Below are positions 1 through 12,030 of a stretch of DNA of 64,000 nt, one piece after another. Location: NCBI GenBank assembly GCA_973895155.1, contig OZ316897.1:14942001-15006000 (forward strand), read 5' to 3'. The first letter of the stretch is position 1, and the number at the start of each line of letters is the position of its first letter. The notes under the pieces were generated by a model. It did no database searches. It saw only the letters and a program-made list of their open reading frames with translations, and was not told where the DNA came from. The position numbers were made by a program, and so were the translations under genes. This DNA comes from Marsupella aquatica (taxonomy: Eukaryota; Marchantiophyta).

Positions 1-31
1 TCGCTAACAGTGACAATGTGCGCATGTGCAG

Positions 32-2389
32 GGTCATGATCCTGCTGGTCTACGTGATATGTTCATTAGTTTGGTGAATAAAGGGTCCCCTTCAGGCAAC
101 CCTGGGATTCAGGTTAGTAGATGTCGATGTGTAGTCAGCAATCCTTGCGGTAAATTTATTGCGATTCTGGCCAGAGAAAATCGATGAATTACTTATACTT
201 GCTTCCTTACCAGAGATTGTGTGATACAAACTCAGGTGCTGGACAGAGACGGTGGTGTGGGTTGGAACTTGCTGGCAGAGATGCTTGCAATCAAGCCAAC
301 CGATCGCTTAAGGTGGGTGTGCTAGGTTTTTATCATTGACTCTAGAGATTTGTTTGGGTTTCTGGTTTGACTTGTGCTGATCTCTTAAAATCTACCTACG
401 TGTCCTGTACCTCAACTATAAACCTGCGGTAGAATGACATTGTGATTTTTCGATGCAGTTGCAAGGATGCGTTGAGGCATCCGTTCCTCTGTGGGCCTAT
501 GTGGCGAGTAGCACCATCTATTGATATGACAAGGTGGAGTATTGGGTCCACAACAGTCCGAATAGTCGAGGAATATATTTACGGTCCCCAACAGGTTTGT
601 GTTCTTACCTAATGAAAGAAGCTCGAACTTGCCTGTGTCAAACGCTTGCAAGGTTGATCTATTGTGCCACGGAGAGAATCTGAACGAGAACATAGTTCGA
701 GGGAACTCCACGAGTTAAGTTTGAGGACTAATGTCCCACAAGTTAGATATGAGATCCATTGATTTGTCTGATTGGCAAGATTTCAAATCTTGATTCCAAA
801 GGTTAGAGATTAAGATTTACTGTTCATGAGCCTTGTAATGATCACTTTCCTTCTGTTTGTGAGAGGATCACGTCAACTTTATAGGCAACGTTCGTTATAA
901 AGGATTACGAGATGTTCTGGCTTTCGCATATCTAGTAGTCTCTGATTGTGATTAAGAAGGTTTTGAACACGCTGTTGCTATTTCACCACTCCCAACCCAT
1001 GTTCGACCGTTCTGATTAGTGCGTTATCGGATTTTCCTGTACAGCGAAATAGATTGTCGAAGCTGGTTGAAATTTTGGAGAGAATGAACCCCAACAGCAC
1101 CTCCGAGGTACACATCAAGGCATTCCTGTCGCAAATCAAAGCTAGTTCGAAATGGTGTGTCGCTATTCTGTAACACTTTCGTGATTCGGGACATGTTCTT
1201 TTTCCCTTGCTGATAAATGCGGAAGTTTCTTGCTTCTTACCCGTTTGAAGCTGGTGAATTGTATTTTCATTTGGGTTTGCCTCTTTCTTTTACATCATCG
1301 GATTTCTCTTCTATTAAATTGGTGATTAGTTTGGGTGATTGGTTCACAATTTAGTCTTCACTTTCATGTCAGGGATGGGCCGAGTTGGCTAGTGGTAGAT
1401 GGCGCCTCCTGTACCACACCGGACCACAGATTGGACTTACAACGCGAAAGGTTGGAACGGTGTACCATGCCATCCCTTCTTCAACTGTTGATGTGTCTTC
1501 TGTCAAGAACGCGCAGTGTGTCGGGGCATAATTTGTTTTTCATCACATTATCCGTGAAACACTCTCGGGTTTCATTTCAGATTAAGTTTTCATAACTGGA
1601 TATTGCTTTCCCATCAGATCTGCATTTTAGCAACATATTTAAACCGTCGTGGACACATTGATATGAATATTCGTTGTTACTGGACGTCCGGTCGTCTAGT
1701 TTCGCATTCCTTGCTTGTTGGTCGAAGCCGCCATTCAGTACGGTCTGCTGACGGTAGAATGTTTTCCCATTTCTCTGCAGGCCTCTCCAGCAGTCCTGAT
1801 TAAAGGGGTCACATTAAGTTTCAAGAAATCACAAAATGACCTGTCAATGACTTCAGAAATAAAATTTACAGCCATGAGTCCCGACCATTGGCCTCATGAC
1901 AAAAGTGGAGTCAAGGGGATGTTGAAAGTCAGCTCACCTACTATATCCCTCGCCGATGGTGAGAGACTGTACTTATCAGTCGTTAGGACAGAGGAGAAAC
2001 AGGGGTCAACTAGTAAAACCCCAGCAGCAAAGATAAGCGACAAGGCGCAAGATCCAGCCGAGAAAAGCAAAAGCAGCCGAAATCAGAGAAGATCTCGGCA
2101 ACTTCTACCAGATGAGCCTGGTCCAGCATCTCTGCCGATTGTGCGGATGTTCTCCCAAGCTGAGCTTGAATTCGAATTGGAGCTGGACCAGAATGGGCTA
2201 GACAAGTCCTTCCCTCAACGGGCTCTTACCGAAGTTAGACGCCAAGTACCTAAGGAAATGTTTGATCTAAGTCGGTTGGTATGTGCCACCTACATCGACT
2301 CCCGGCTGATGGTGTTGAGAGGGGTATCAGGGTCAGCCTGCCTCTTCACTCGGTCTCCGCTGGTTAGCAAGTCAGGACGTTTAAATTGA
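32..2389 (+). CDS. Plastid-lipid-associated protein with kinase-like domain (PAP14/fibrillin-11-like), 3' part
   Basis: This is the 3' portion of a multi-exon host gene; its 5' end lies outside the window. Six exons fit with continuous phase and no stop: 32-112 (start uncertain, open back to 14), 236-312, 459-594, 1045-1107, 1373-1450 and 1781-2389, giving 347 codons. Exons 1-3 read as the C-terminal lobe of a protein-kinase-like domain (RLSCKDALRHPFLCG). Exons 4-6 read as a PAP/fibrillin domain (SGRWRLLYHTGPQIGL, DHWPHDKSG, EMFDLSRLVCATYIDSR, MVLRGVSGSA). Kinase plus fibrillin is the arrangement I know from the Arabidopsis ORG1/PAP14 type of plastid-targeted plastoglobule-associated protein; that naming is from memory. 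Donor sites are GT; the one at 1451 (gttgga) is weak. No frameshift is seen, so the gene may be functional. It is the only convincing non-transposon gene in the window. Confidence 0.78.
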
Positions 2390-5329
2390 GAAACAGTCTT
2401 CCCACACCCGGATGTGCTGAGACTCGTTCAGATTCCTATGCTTGGCACTTGACGTTCTGCCTGTTGCGCTTCTGGAGCAGCCAGCCAATTGGAATGAATG
2501 TCTGCTTGGATCTTAGATCAGCGGAATTATCAGTTGCCCCTCATTCTCGAAGGTGTGCGACGGTATAGGGGAGGCGGGGAACTACCAGGTACCAGGAGAT
2601 GTGGAAGTCTAATATTCAAGCACAAAATTGTACTGTCTGCAAGTTGTGAGTGGGATTATTGCACTGTGTGCAAGCCTTCAGTCTAAATCAGTCGACATTC
2701 AACTGGTTGTAATTAGCGGGGACATTTGGGGTCAGGTGTTTTTCGAATTTGTCGACGAATGGGTTACAATTGGATGTGGCGAGAACGATATCAGTGCACA
2801 CTTTCACATGTGCTCAGTTTTCCTGCTCATGGATGAAGCGCATCATCACGCATACGTCGGCGTGCAGGACAGCATGATTGGTTCGTTGTACAAGTTGTAA
2901 ATATATGTGGCTCCCAGTTGGAATGCATGCCTACTTTTTTCTGTAGGTTACTTTGCGCTCTTTGATCCCTCTCTCTGAAAACGTCGCCATTGTCAACCTG
3001 TTGGAACTTATAATTCTTTTTCCCGAGGGAGCATCCGCTGACCAATGTTTTGGTCTCCTTTTGTTCCATTTGTTGCATTTTGGGGAGCTTTCATGTGTCT
3101 GGGATGTAACTGAGCATAATTCTTCTCATTGAACATTGCTGTAACTTTGCAGCAATCTTTTATACTTTCACCCTTGTGAAGCAGGTTATCTGCAACTTTG
3201 GTTCGCGGGACGTAATTGTCCCAAACTGACGCGATGGCGAAAAGTGATTGTAGATGCCATATTATGCAACTGATGCGTGATAGGTGCTGTGCAATTGGGA
3301 ATTCTTAATGTGCACGATCTTGCTTTGCTCAAACACATCTGGACTAGGTATGCTAAATATACACCAAATTCAGAGTTTGGGAAACCACACAAATCTATAA
3401 GGGTTTGGGTAGGGCGATAATAGACTGGTCGGCGCAATTCCAAGGTAGCTCGGGGCTCGTTTTTTGCCTCGAAAAAACCAAGGTAGCTCGGGCTCTTGAC
3501 AAGTTCTCATTCAACAACCAATCTGGGCCTATCCGGTCTTCGCTTTCGAACCTGAGTTACCTAAAGTAGGAGTCCTAAAAATGGCAGGAAACAATGTTCG
3601 TAGGGTGCATTCCAACCAGGGGGCACACTTTGCGAGATTTGACCGGGGATTTGACAACGTTTCAAACTGCAGACCGGGAAACCGAGGTCTACATCGCGGG
3701 GAGCAATTGTCTCAAGGGAGACGGATTTCCAGGAGGCCCACGAGATTGAGTGTTAGGGGTCATCTCGGTTTGATCGTCGAGCTCTCAACCCAAGATAATC
3801 AACTAAACAACAAAGCGGACAACGTTTTTCTCGGTGTGCATCATCATTTAAGCTCTCAACTTAAGGCGAAATTTATTTCTAACCCCTAGATTCCTCGTGA
3901 TAACATACTGTCATGGAAACTGTGAACCAGACTCAAATCTGCCTTGCCCGTCTCCTATAGAAATAGAAGGGATAAGGCACGGGTACTATTCAATCCGAAC
4001 ATTCGAATGCTAGCATCTTTTCGTTTGCCTCGAACTAACCAAATGAATGCCATTCAAACAGCCAACATACAAAACAGGGAGCCCAAAAAGGGACACCATC
4101 CCAAGGCACCGAAGGTCGACTTGCTAAGACCGGAGAGGCCGGTACCAGGGAAGAAGCTGGGCCCCAAAGGAGGCACTTTTGGACAGAAAGAAGCTCATCA
4201 TTTTTTGGTTTTACTAAAAGCACAAGAGAAGTCCTATGGAATTGTTTGGAGTAATTGTTACCATTGTGTCCCGACACGACAGGTCGTTCTTCAAACTTTG
4301 GTCTGCTCAACTTACTAGACTGATATCCTGTCTGGCGTCATCAGGTGAATAAGTCGAGACGATTTTTACCGGCCACCAAATGAACCATCACAAATAGGTT
4401 TCAGTTGCCTTGACCTGCTTAGCTAATTCGAAGTCCGACTCAGCTGAGATTATTCACATATAGGACATGCTTGACATATCGATTGCCTAATTCCTCCTGC
4501 CCATGAATGTTAAATTCGGATTTGGATCAAAATCGAGACACTTGACCAGAGGAAAATTGGTGAAAAGAAATTTTAAATCATTTTGCCAGTAAAGTTTGAA
4601 AAGTTATTGAGACTAGAATTGGGTAAAAAAAGATTTGGTCTTGCGATTGTGTTCAATTCTCTTCAGGAGTTTTGTTGTGTGACTGTGGCCCTATGATGTT
4701 ATGCTGCGATTCTCTGTTATTCTGTAACAAATCTGCCTAAATTCAATTGATAATCTTGACTTCGATCAGAGCTCAAAGCTCAACCTGGAGTTTTATGGAA
4801 GGCACTGGCATTAAATAGATGATGCAACATGCACAAATCTCCAGCATGGAAATGAAGCGGCTTCACTTCGTAGTAAAAGCTTGGAAACCTGAATTCAGGT
4901 CAATACCAATCCTTAAGAATCTTTTCTTTCAAATCAGAGCAGAGCTGATGGAATTGACATGCAGGCAACTGGCTTGGCGATGTTGCCACCGTGATTTTAT
5001 GATGGTAGGTGCCGTTACGATGAGAAACTCGCAATCTACTCTGTTTCGTGGCAAAAAAAGAGAGGCTCGCAGTAGTGGTAGCTGACGGTGCTATGACAAA
5101 ATAAACAATAATTAAGAGGTGTATCCAATTCTCATGAGAGATAAAAAGAGTCAAGCCTGGCAACTATTTTTGAAAAGTTACACTCCCTTGCTCCCAATGA
5201 AAGAAAAAACCTGAGAGCGAACAACCAACCAAAGACAAACAAAATTAACCTCCAAAAATTTATTTTTTATGAAACCCCTAAACTAACCATGTTTCTTTGC
5301 TCTGTCTTCATTGTGTTGTCTTCATTGTG
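2390..5329. other. Intergenic stretch without a supported gene
   Basis: This holds the 3' UTR of the upstream gene and then AT-rich DNA. The open frames (for example 3581-3889, 3944-4318 and 4819-5085 on plus) lack recognisable domains, introns or codon bias and look like chance. I see no RNA gene. It ends at the presumed end of the Copia-1 LTR. Confidence 0.6.
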
Positions 5330-5759
5330 TGTTGAACAAAAATGACATTCACAATGACAAGTCCATATCATCCAAGTAATAGACATAGAGAGATATATGG
5401 AAGTTATGGACAGGGGAACATAGAAGAGTTTTACTGCACTTGGGGTCTGTTGGTCTACTGATTCTCCGCAATACTTTTTCTAGACCCATATGAAGATCAT
5501 TCCATCTTGCTAGATATATTAGAATATGACATTTAAGCAAGTTTAGGATACCTAAACCCTAAGCTGTCTCTTCCCAAGAATGTGAGAATTAAAGGAGTGT
5601 GAGAAACCAACACTCCAAGATTTACAATTGCTCGGAGGACTAAACAATGTGTTATATGTGGTAATGCAAATGTCAATAATCATCGTATAGTCTGGAAAGG
5701 TGTGTACATGTAGTAGTGCCGGATGACTAGCTGGTCCGGTCAATAGGTAGAGTCTAACA
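5330..5759 (-). repeat. 3' LTR of Copia-1
   Basis: On plus the segment begins TGTTGAAC and ends GTCTAACA, so read on minus it is a TGTT...AACA LTR of about 430 bp. It is followed at once (5760-5770) by CTCCCCCTTGG, the complement of a polypurine tract CCAAGGGGGAG, as expected between internal region and 3' LTR. No second copy is in the window, so the outer edge at 5330 is inferred from the TGTT/AACA termini only. Confidence 0.65.
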
Positions 5760-6083
5760 CTCCCCCTTGGATATATAGTGACAACTATATAGACAACATA
5801 GACTATACCTATTATATCATGTTCATAGAAAATACATGATATGAGTACAAGGGAGGTAGACTGCCTCGTTAAAAAACTTTTATCAACTCTAGCTAAATAA
5901 AAACTCTACCAGTGTAGCAAAGAAAAAATATGAGTGCTAAAGGAAAAAGAGTGCCCTAATAGTCCTCGTCGTAATAAATGTTAATACTAAATAAAGTCAA
6001 ATGCTATAGTAAATCTAGCTTTAGCATCTGTCTCAACAGTAGGTCATCAGCATCATGTCGTCAGCATCATGTTGTCGGCATCA
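5760..6083 (-). other. Copia-1 internal 3' region, noncoding
   Basis: Polypurine tract followed by AT-rich sequence between the RNase H stop and the LTR. No gene seen. Confidence 0.55.
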
Positions 6084-6662
6084 TCAATCATCATGTGGAG
6101 CAGTAGCCTCCATGGGCATCATGCGTCGCACGCTCCGTAGTCCAATCGCCTGGCAGTGTCGGTGGTGAACGGCTGGCAATAGTGATTTGGTGAAGAGATC
6201 CGCACAGTTGTCTACACTTGAAATTTGTAAAATGTTGATCTCTGTTCCATGTAACTCGTGGGTGTAGAAGAACTTCGGAGCTATATGCTTCACGCGATCG
6301 CCTTTGATGAATCCTTTCGTGATCTGCTGTATACATGTTGCGTTATCCTCAAAGATGTTAGTAGGCTTCGTTAGTTTTGGTAGGCCGCATTTGGTGTTGA
6401 TGTGATTTATAAAAGATCGTAACCAAACGGCTTCACGACTAGCCTCATGTAGAGCTAAGATCTCTGAGTGATTCGATGAGGTTGCTGTTAGGGTCTGTTT
6501 CACGTTTTTCCAAGAAAAAGCGGTACCCCCTATAATAAAAACATATCCGGTTTGGGATTTTGCGGTGTCAGTGTCAGAAAGATATCCGGCGTCCGCATAT
6601 CCTATGAGTTCATGGTTTGCACCGAATGGGTAAAATAACCCGGTATCGGTGGTGCCACGCAC
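6084..6662 (-). pseudogene. Copia-1 RNase H domain
   Basis: About 192 residues of copia RNase H. It has the typical YADAGYLSDTDTAKSQTGY start with the acidic residues, then SWKNVKQTLTATSS with the substrate-loop serines, EILALHEASREAVWLR, an EDNATCIQ segment and the closing ADLFTKSL motif that ends most copia polyproteins. It degrades the RNA strand during reverse transcription. It is separated from the reverse transcriptase by stops between 6663 and 6755, so the polyprotein is interrupted here. Confidence 0.85.
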
Positions 6663-6755
6663 ATACCTAAATACGTGCTTAACTTCGTTCTAGTGTCTGG
6701 CTGTGGGAGTTGCACTGTGTCTAGCTAGTAAGTTAACTGCAAATACAATGTCTGG

Positions 6756-8066
6756 TCAGATCTGATTTGCTAAATACATTAATGCTCCTATCGCAGAAAG
6801 ATACGGAGTTTCCGGTCCTAATATTGGTTCATGTTCTTCGCGCTTGCGGAAAACATCAGTATTGTTTTCTAATGAACGTATCACCATTGGTGACGTCAAT
6901 GGGTGTGCTAGGTTCATATTGAACTGTTTTAGGATCTTTTCAGTTTGTGTTGTCTGATGGAGCATCATGCCAATGGGTAGGATCTCTAGTTGTAAACCTA
7001 AAAAAAAGTTTGTATGGCCAAGGTCTTTCATCTCAAATGTTGCTTTGAGACGAGTAATAATATCTTCTGTAATTTGGGGTGTCCCAAATATGTTTAAGTC
7101 ATCAACATAAATAGAAACGATGACAAATTTGTCATCCACATGTTTAATAAATAAACATGGAGTAATTACATCATGAGAAAAACCCATGGCAATCATTTCA
7201 TCAGTGAATCTTTGATACCATACTCTGCCACTTTGTTTCAGGCCATATAATGCCTTCAACACGCGGATAGCTAGTCTGCAGCGAGTATTCCATACGGCTG
7301 ACATAGGGGTGTCATTGTGTTGAGTTACATGTGTAGATGACACATGAGATGTAACTTGAGGTAATTGGTTTATAATCTTAGGTAAATATGGAATATGCGA
7401 TGTAGCGCCTTGAGCTAAAGCTCAGCGACGTTGCTCCAACTCGGGAGGTGATCGCATATATAGACAAGTGTCTAAAGTTCCATATAGGTATGCGGTCGCA
7501 ACATCCAGTTGTCGCATCTGTAGTTTATGGAAAATGGCAAATCCGATAAGGTATCAGAATGTTGTGCTATCCATAACTGGTGAGTAAGTTTTATCGTAAT
7601 GAATTCCCGGTTGTTGGGTAAATCCTTTCCCTACCAGACATGCTTTGTAGCGTACAACCTGGCCTTTATCATTTCTTTTGTGGACGAAGGTCCACTTGTA
7701 GCCAATGAGGTGTACGTCTTGCGGTGTTGGCTCAACTAGGCCAAAAGTGTGTCTGCTTAGTAGGGAATCTAATTCTCCGTTGATAGCCTTTTGCCATTCA
7801 GGCCAATCTGGTCTGTTTTGGCATTCTAAGATGGATATTGGTTTGGGTGTATCATCATTGATATGTGTTGCCACCATTAATGCAAAAGCATCATCTATTG
7901 AAGTAGTATTTCTATCCCACATCGCACTTGTGTGTGCGTAGTGGATAGAGATCTCTTCATGAGTTGTAGATTCGGTATGATTGACATCAGGTGAAGGGGG
8001 TATAGATGAACCACGCCTTCTTGGTTGTTTATCTTTTGATCCCAGGGTTTGCCACGTTTGGCACAA
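6756..8066 (-). pseudogene. Copia-1 reverse transcriptase
   Basis: Two reading-frame blocks (7554-8066 and 6756-7343) cover the copia RT. The first has W-x2-A-x3-E with GYKWTFVHKRNDKGQVVRYK and LVGKGFTQQPGIHYDKTYSPV; the second has LKALYGLKQSGRVWYQRF and the catalytic YVDD box in IVSIYVDDLNIFG. The stretch between them (7344-7553), which should hold the first catalytic Asp region, contains stops. This is a broken remnant. Confidence 0.85.
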
Positions 8067-9338
8067 GGTTGGGATATACTTGCTGGCTCACTTGATAATT
8101 TGATGCGAGCAGATGCTCTCGCAGCTGGAATATGTGAGCGGGTAACTTGTGTTGTATCGACAAAAGCGTCTCGAAGTTCTTCCACAATGTTGTGAAGTTG
8201 CAAAATTCGCTGAACTTCTTTCTCCCCCTGATTGGTTCTAAGGTCTTGCCAAAATGACGAATGTCTCTCCCACTCCAAAGGTGGTTGTGGGTGTTCAGGG
8301 GTTATTAATGGTGGGTAAATATGCTCATCAAAATGGCAATCTAGAAATCTGGCTTTAAAAACGTCGCCCGTTGTAGGCTCCATATATTTGATGATGGACG
8401 GTGAGACGAATCCGATATATATCCCCAACTGTCGTTGGGGTCCCATCTTGGTTCGTTTGGGTGGAGTAATGGGGACCATTACTTGACATCCAAATGAACG
8501 AAGATGGGATAGATCGGGTTTGATACCGTTAGCAATTTGATATGGGCTATAGGTATTAAAAGCTGATGGGCGGTATTGAATTAATGCATTAGCCTGTAAT
8601 ATGGCATGTCCCCATGCTGAGACGGGGAGTTTCGACTGCATTAGTAGTGGGCGTGCAATTAGTTGAAGGCATTTAATGACAACTTCAGCTAATCCATTCT
8701 GAAAATGCACGTGGGGTACAGGATATTGTACGTCAATGCCAAGTGATGTACAAAAGTCGTCAAATGTTTCAAATGTGAATTCTCCTGCATTGTCCACCCT
8801 TAGTGTCTTAATGGGGTGATCTGGAAATTGTGCCTTCACGCACAAGATTTGCACCAAGATGTGAGGCATAACCATGTTCCTCGTTGAAAGCAGAGTCACA
8901 TTTGACCATTTGGTTGATGCATCGATCAATACCATAAAGTAGCAGAATGGTCCACTCGGTGGGTTAATTGGCCCGCAAACATCCGCATGTATGATTTCCA
9001 AGAATTTTGGTATCTTGGTTGGCAATTTTGATGTCGTGGGCCTTGTTATTAATTTGCCGCGTGAGCATGCAATGCATGGGGTGCTAGTTGGAATGTGGCG
9101 TATATTGGTTGGAATGTCGCGTGAATTCTTAATAATTTTGCTTAGCATGGATTGACCGGGGTGGCCGAGGCGTGCATGCCAAAGCACGGTCAATTCATTC
9201 GTTTGAGCATTGTTATGCAGGCATTCAATGTGAGTTACATAAAACCCACATGGGTACGAAAAGGGTCTCTTTAATGATTTTCCCCGTAGGGGTATTTTCA
9301 ACCAACTGGATTACTTCTTGGTCTCTTGTATCGCCTAT
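7895..9338 (-). pseudogene. Copia-1 GAG-pre-integrase and integrase
   Basis: This carries the HHCC zinc motif (LWHARLGHPG ... CIACSRGK) of the GAG-pre-integrase domain. The DDE integrase core follows: HADVCGPI with the first Asp, RVDNAGEFTFETFDDF with the second, and NGLAEVVIK with the Glu. A C-terminal integrase extension leads toward the RT. A frameshift near 9270 separates the first residues (VIQLVENTPTGKIIKETL) from the rest. The 5' side is cut at 9338 by element D, and the protease side resumes at 14016. Confidence 0.88.
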
Positions 9339-9369
9339 AACAAGAAGCCTTAAATGATGAGTAACAAGC
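9339..9369 (+). repeat. Element D left terminal inverted repeat
   Basis: Starts AACAAGAAGCCTTAAATGAT and pairs with the complement of 13981-14011. The matching core is ACAAGAAGCCTTAA, then GATGAGT and AAGCC with small mismatched steps between them. Confidence 0.8.
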
Positions 9370-9897
9370 CCATACTTTAGGAACTCTAGCCAAAAAATCA
9401 GAAAAACAACGAAAAAGTCAAAAAAGTGCCAAAATTAGCACCTATTTTAGAACAAAAATATGGAGCGAACAAAATATGACATAAACTAGCTATGTTTTGA
9501 CTGCCTAAAAATGACCAAATTCATCTGAAGTTACATGAAACCAATAAATGACCACAAATACAACACTATTATCTACAATGGTCTCACAACTACACGAGCT
9601 GTCTCTTGAACCGACAACTAAATCACCTCCAGAAGCCATTGTCATTTAAAAACCAGAAAATAAACTACTACAACTTAACCTGATACACATATTGTGAAAA
9701 AAAGACAAGGAGGATAGAAATGACACCATCTAATTGAATTGAAACACAACCCACTAAGAAAATATTAAACTACAAATTTCTCAAGAAACTTTAACCATGA
9801 ATTCATGAATAAGTGGTAAAGGCATTTTGAAAATTTGAAAATTTTCAAGTTATCCATGTTTTCCAATGTTAATGTCACAAACAATAACTACTTTTCA
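9370..9897. other. Noncoding left arm of element D
   Basis: AT-rich sequence between the left inverted repeat and the end of the DUF7869 gene. I see no gene or repeat array in it. Confidence 0.5.
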
Positions 9898-12030
9898 TTA
9901 CTCAGATCCAGAAGTCCTCAATTCTTGAAACAAAATATCCCTAGATTTATCTCCTAGTGGGGTTCTAGCTGATCCATTCTCTTGTTCTTGCTCTTTCTTT
10001 TCTGCCAAAAATTCAGTCAATCGGATTTTGATTCGATCTACTGTCTTTTTGTACAATGTATCAGATTTTGTCAACATGAAGTTGTAAGCAAAACAGTCGT
10101 TGAAGATAAATCGAGCTCTTGGTGAAACCATATTGGTTTCAAAGTTTCCTTTCCCACGACCACTTTTCTTCTTTTCATAGTTTAAGACTTTTGGTAAGTA
10201 CTTGGCTTTCCAAGGATCTGACCCGGTTTTTTGCAGCATGCCATAAAACATAAATCATTTTTGGAATGTTGAACTCGTCGCGCTGGTCAATTCTTTCCAC
10301 CTTGGCCACCCAAAATGTTTCCGATTCTTCTCCAGCAACAGAAATATAAGTGTTGACTTCAAGATCCAAAAAGTCTCCTTCCATATTCTCCTTCTCTGCA
10401 TCTATCTTTCCTTGATTCCGATAAGGACCCACGTATATATCTCTGGTAGGTATACTCTCTCTTCAATTTCCTCTTCATTGACAAGGACTCTGGGAACTTC
10501 AGCAGCAACAGCAATCTCCCCTTGGGAACGTGGTCATTGAAAAGGGAAAATCAATGGTCTTTGATCAAGGAGCAAGGATTATTCAATTCCTGCTGCTCTT
10601 CAAAAAACATTCTCCACTAGTTCACTTCCTCTTCTGAGAATAAAGTTTCAACTGCAAGTATTCCCTTTTGAATCTCATTTAACAAATCATCCATCTCCTT
10701 CAAAGTCATTCTTGAAGAACTAGACATATTTGGTTGAGTCCTTGTAACGTTCTTATCCCCCTTTTTGAAAAAGGGTAATCCAGGAGCACAACCCATCACC
10801 TTTTCTGGCTCCTCTTCCCTCAAAAATTTCACACCTCCGTCAGGTTTCCAAGTTGAGTCCATGGAAAACTTCTTCCCCCCATTGGGTTGGAACTTGATCT
10901 TCCAACTTGTCAAATGCAAATTTGTACTGGTGGTGGAAGGTAACATTTTGAATCCTTTCAATGACTAAAGGTGGATCTGAGAAGGCATATTGACGGAAAT
11001 CATATGTTTCCTTTAAAAGAGTGATATTTGGTTGGGGTTGATATGATTCACAAATGATATCACATAGGCTTTCGTATGTGAATGCCTTAAACCTTGCTAG
11101 TCGTTTAGAAAATCGACTGAACATTTGATCTATTTGGTCGTGTGTGTGTCCAACCAACAAGAATCCTAGTTTGATTTTCCGAAAAACCTTTCTTCGAATC
11201 AACATATGAAGATAGGCAAAGAGTAAATTATTTTTATTTTCTCTACTGGTATTATCAAGTTGAAGATAGAGAACAGGCGGCAAGCCACCAGGATTTTCTT
11301 CCCATTCGTGAAACACCCTTTGCAGGATTGTGACTGTCAAGTTTCCATCATTATGCAATACAGGATAATTAAGAAACACTCTTGAAAATAGTGCACCATT
11401 GAAAACCAGGCATCCGACAATGTGCATTTGGATCAAACATGTTTCGTCCACCAATTTTGGGGGCCGCGGCCAATGAGGCAACCTTGTCTTCTTCTGATCC
11501 ATCCCATCAATGATAACTCCAAAATATTTATCAGGATTTGAAAAACATTTCTTACGATGCTTCGCGAGTTTCTCACGTTCTTTGGATTGTTGATCTCTAT
11601 GTTTTTGTAACATAATTTCCCCTCGCCCTGGAAAAACAACATGAGAGTTTCTTCAAAAAAAATAGAAATCATGTGCTAAGCCATATTCTTGAAACAAAAT
11701 ACTTGTCAAGCTTGTAAGTAACTTACTCTTTTCGGTCTCCGAGACAGCTTTGTCCCGAATTGATTTGAACTCCTCGCAACCCGCGCAAGCATTGAATCGA
11801 TTGACTGGAGGAATCTTCACATGACCAAATTCTTGAACCCAAACTTTCAAGAATTGTCGATAGGATATTTTTGATGATTCATCAATCTTGGCATAGTTGG
11901 AGTCGTAGATCTTTCATACCTCCAGCTTTGAATAATTATCCGGTAAATGTGAAACTTCTTTATTTGGCAATGTTTCCACGCGTGTCTCAGTGTGTGAAAG
12001 GATGCTGAGGTTCTTAATGCCAATGATAAC
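9898..12030 (-). pseudogene. DUF7869-type transposon protein (putative transposase), decayed
   Basis: Read on minus, this is a protein of the DUF7869 type. The upstream part (to about 11653) has VKIPPVNRFNACAGCEEF, a cysteine pair typical before the core. The core (10840-11613) has FGVIIDGMDQKKTRLPHWPR, LYLQLDNTSRENKNN and VGHTHDQIDQMFSRFSKR. The conserved Asp, Asp and His/Asp residues suggest an RNase H-like fold and a role as transposase; that role is inference. The C-terminal part (10175-10432 and 9898-10251) reads FWVAKVERID and LYKKTVDRIKIRLTEFL, seen at the end of related proteins. A TGA near 11917, a frameshift near 10870 and another near 10250 break the gene. The N-terminus would overlap the divergent methyltransferase start. 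Confidence 0.72.

Noticed and set aside
3186-3443. Minus-strand frame of 85 codons
   Set aside because: No recognisable domain and no supporting exon structure.
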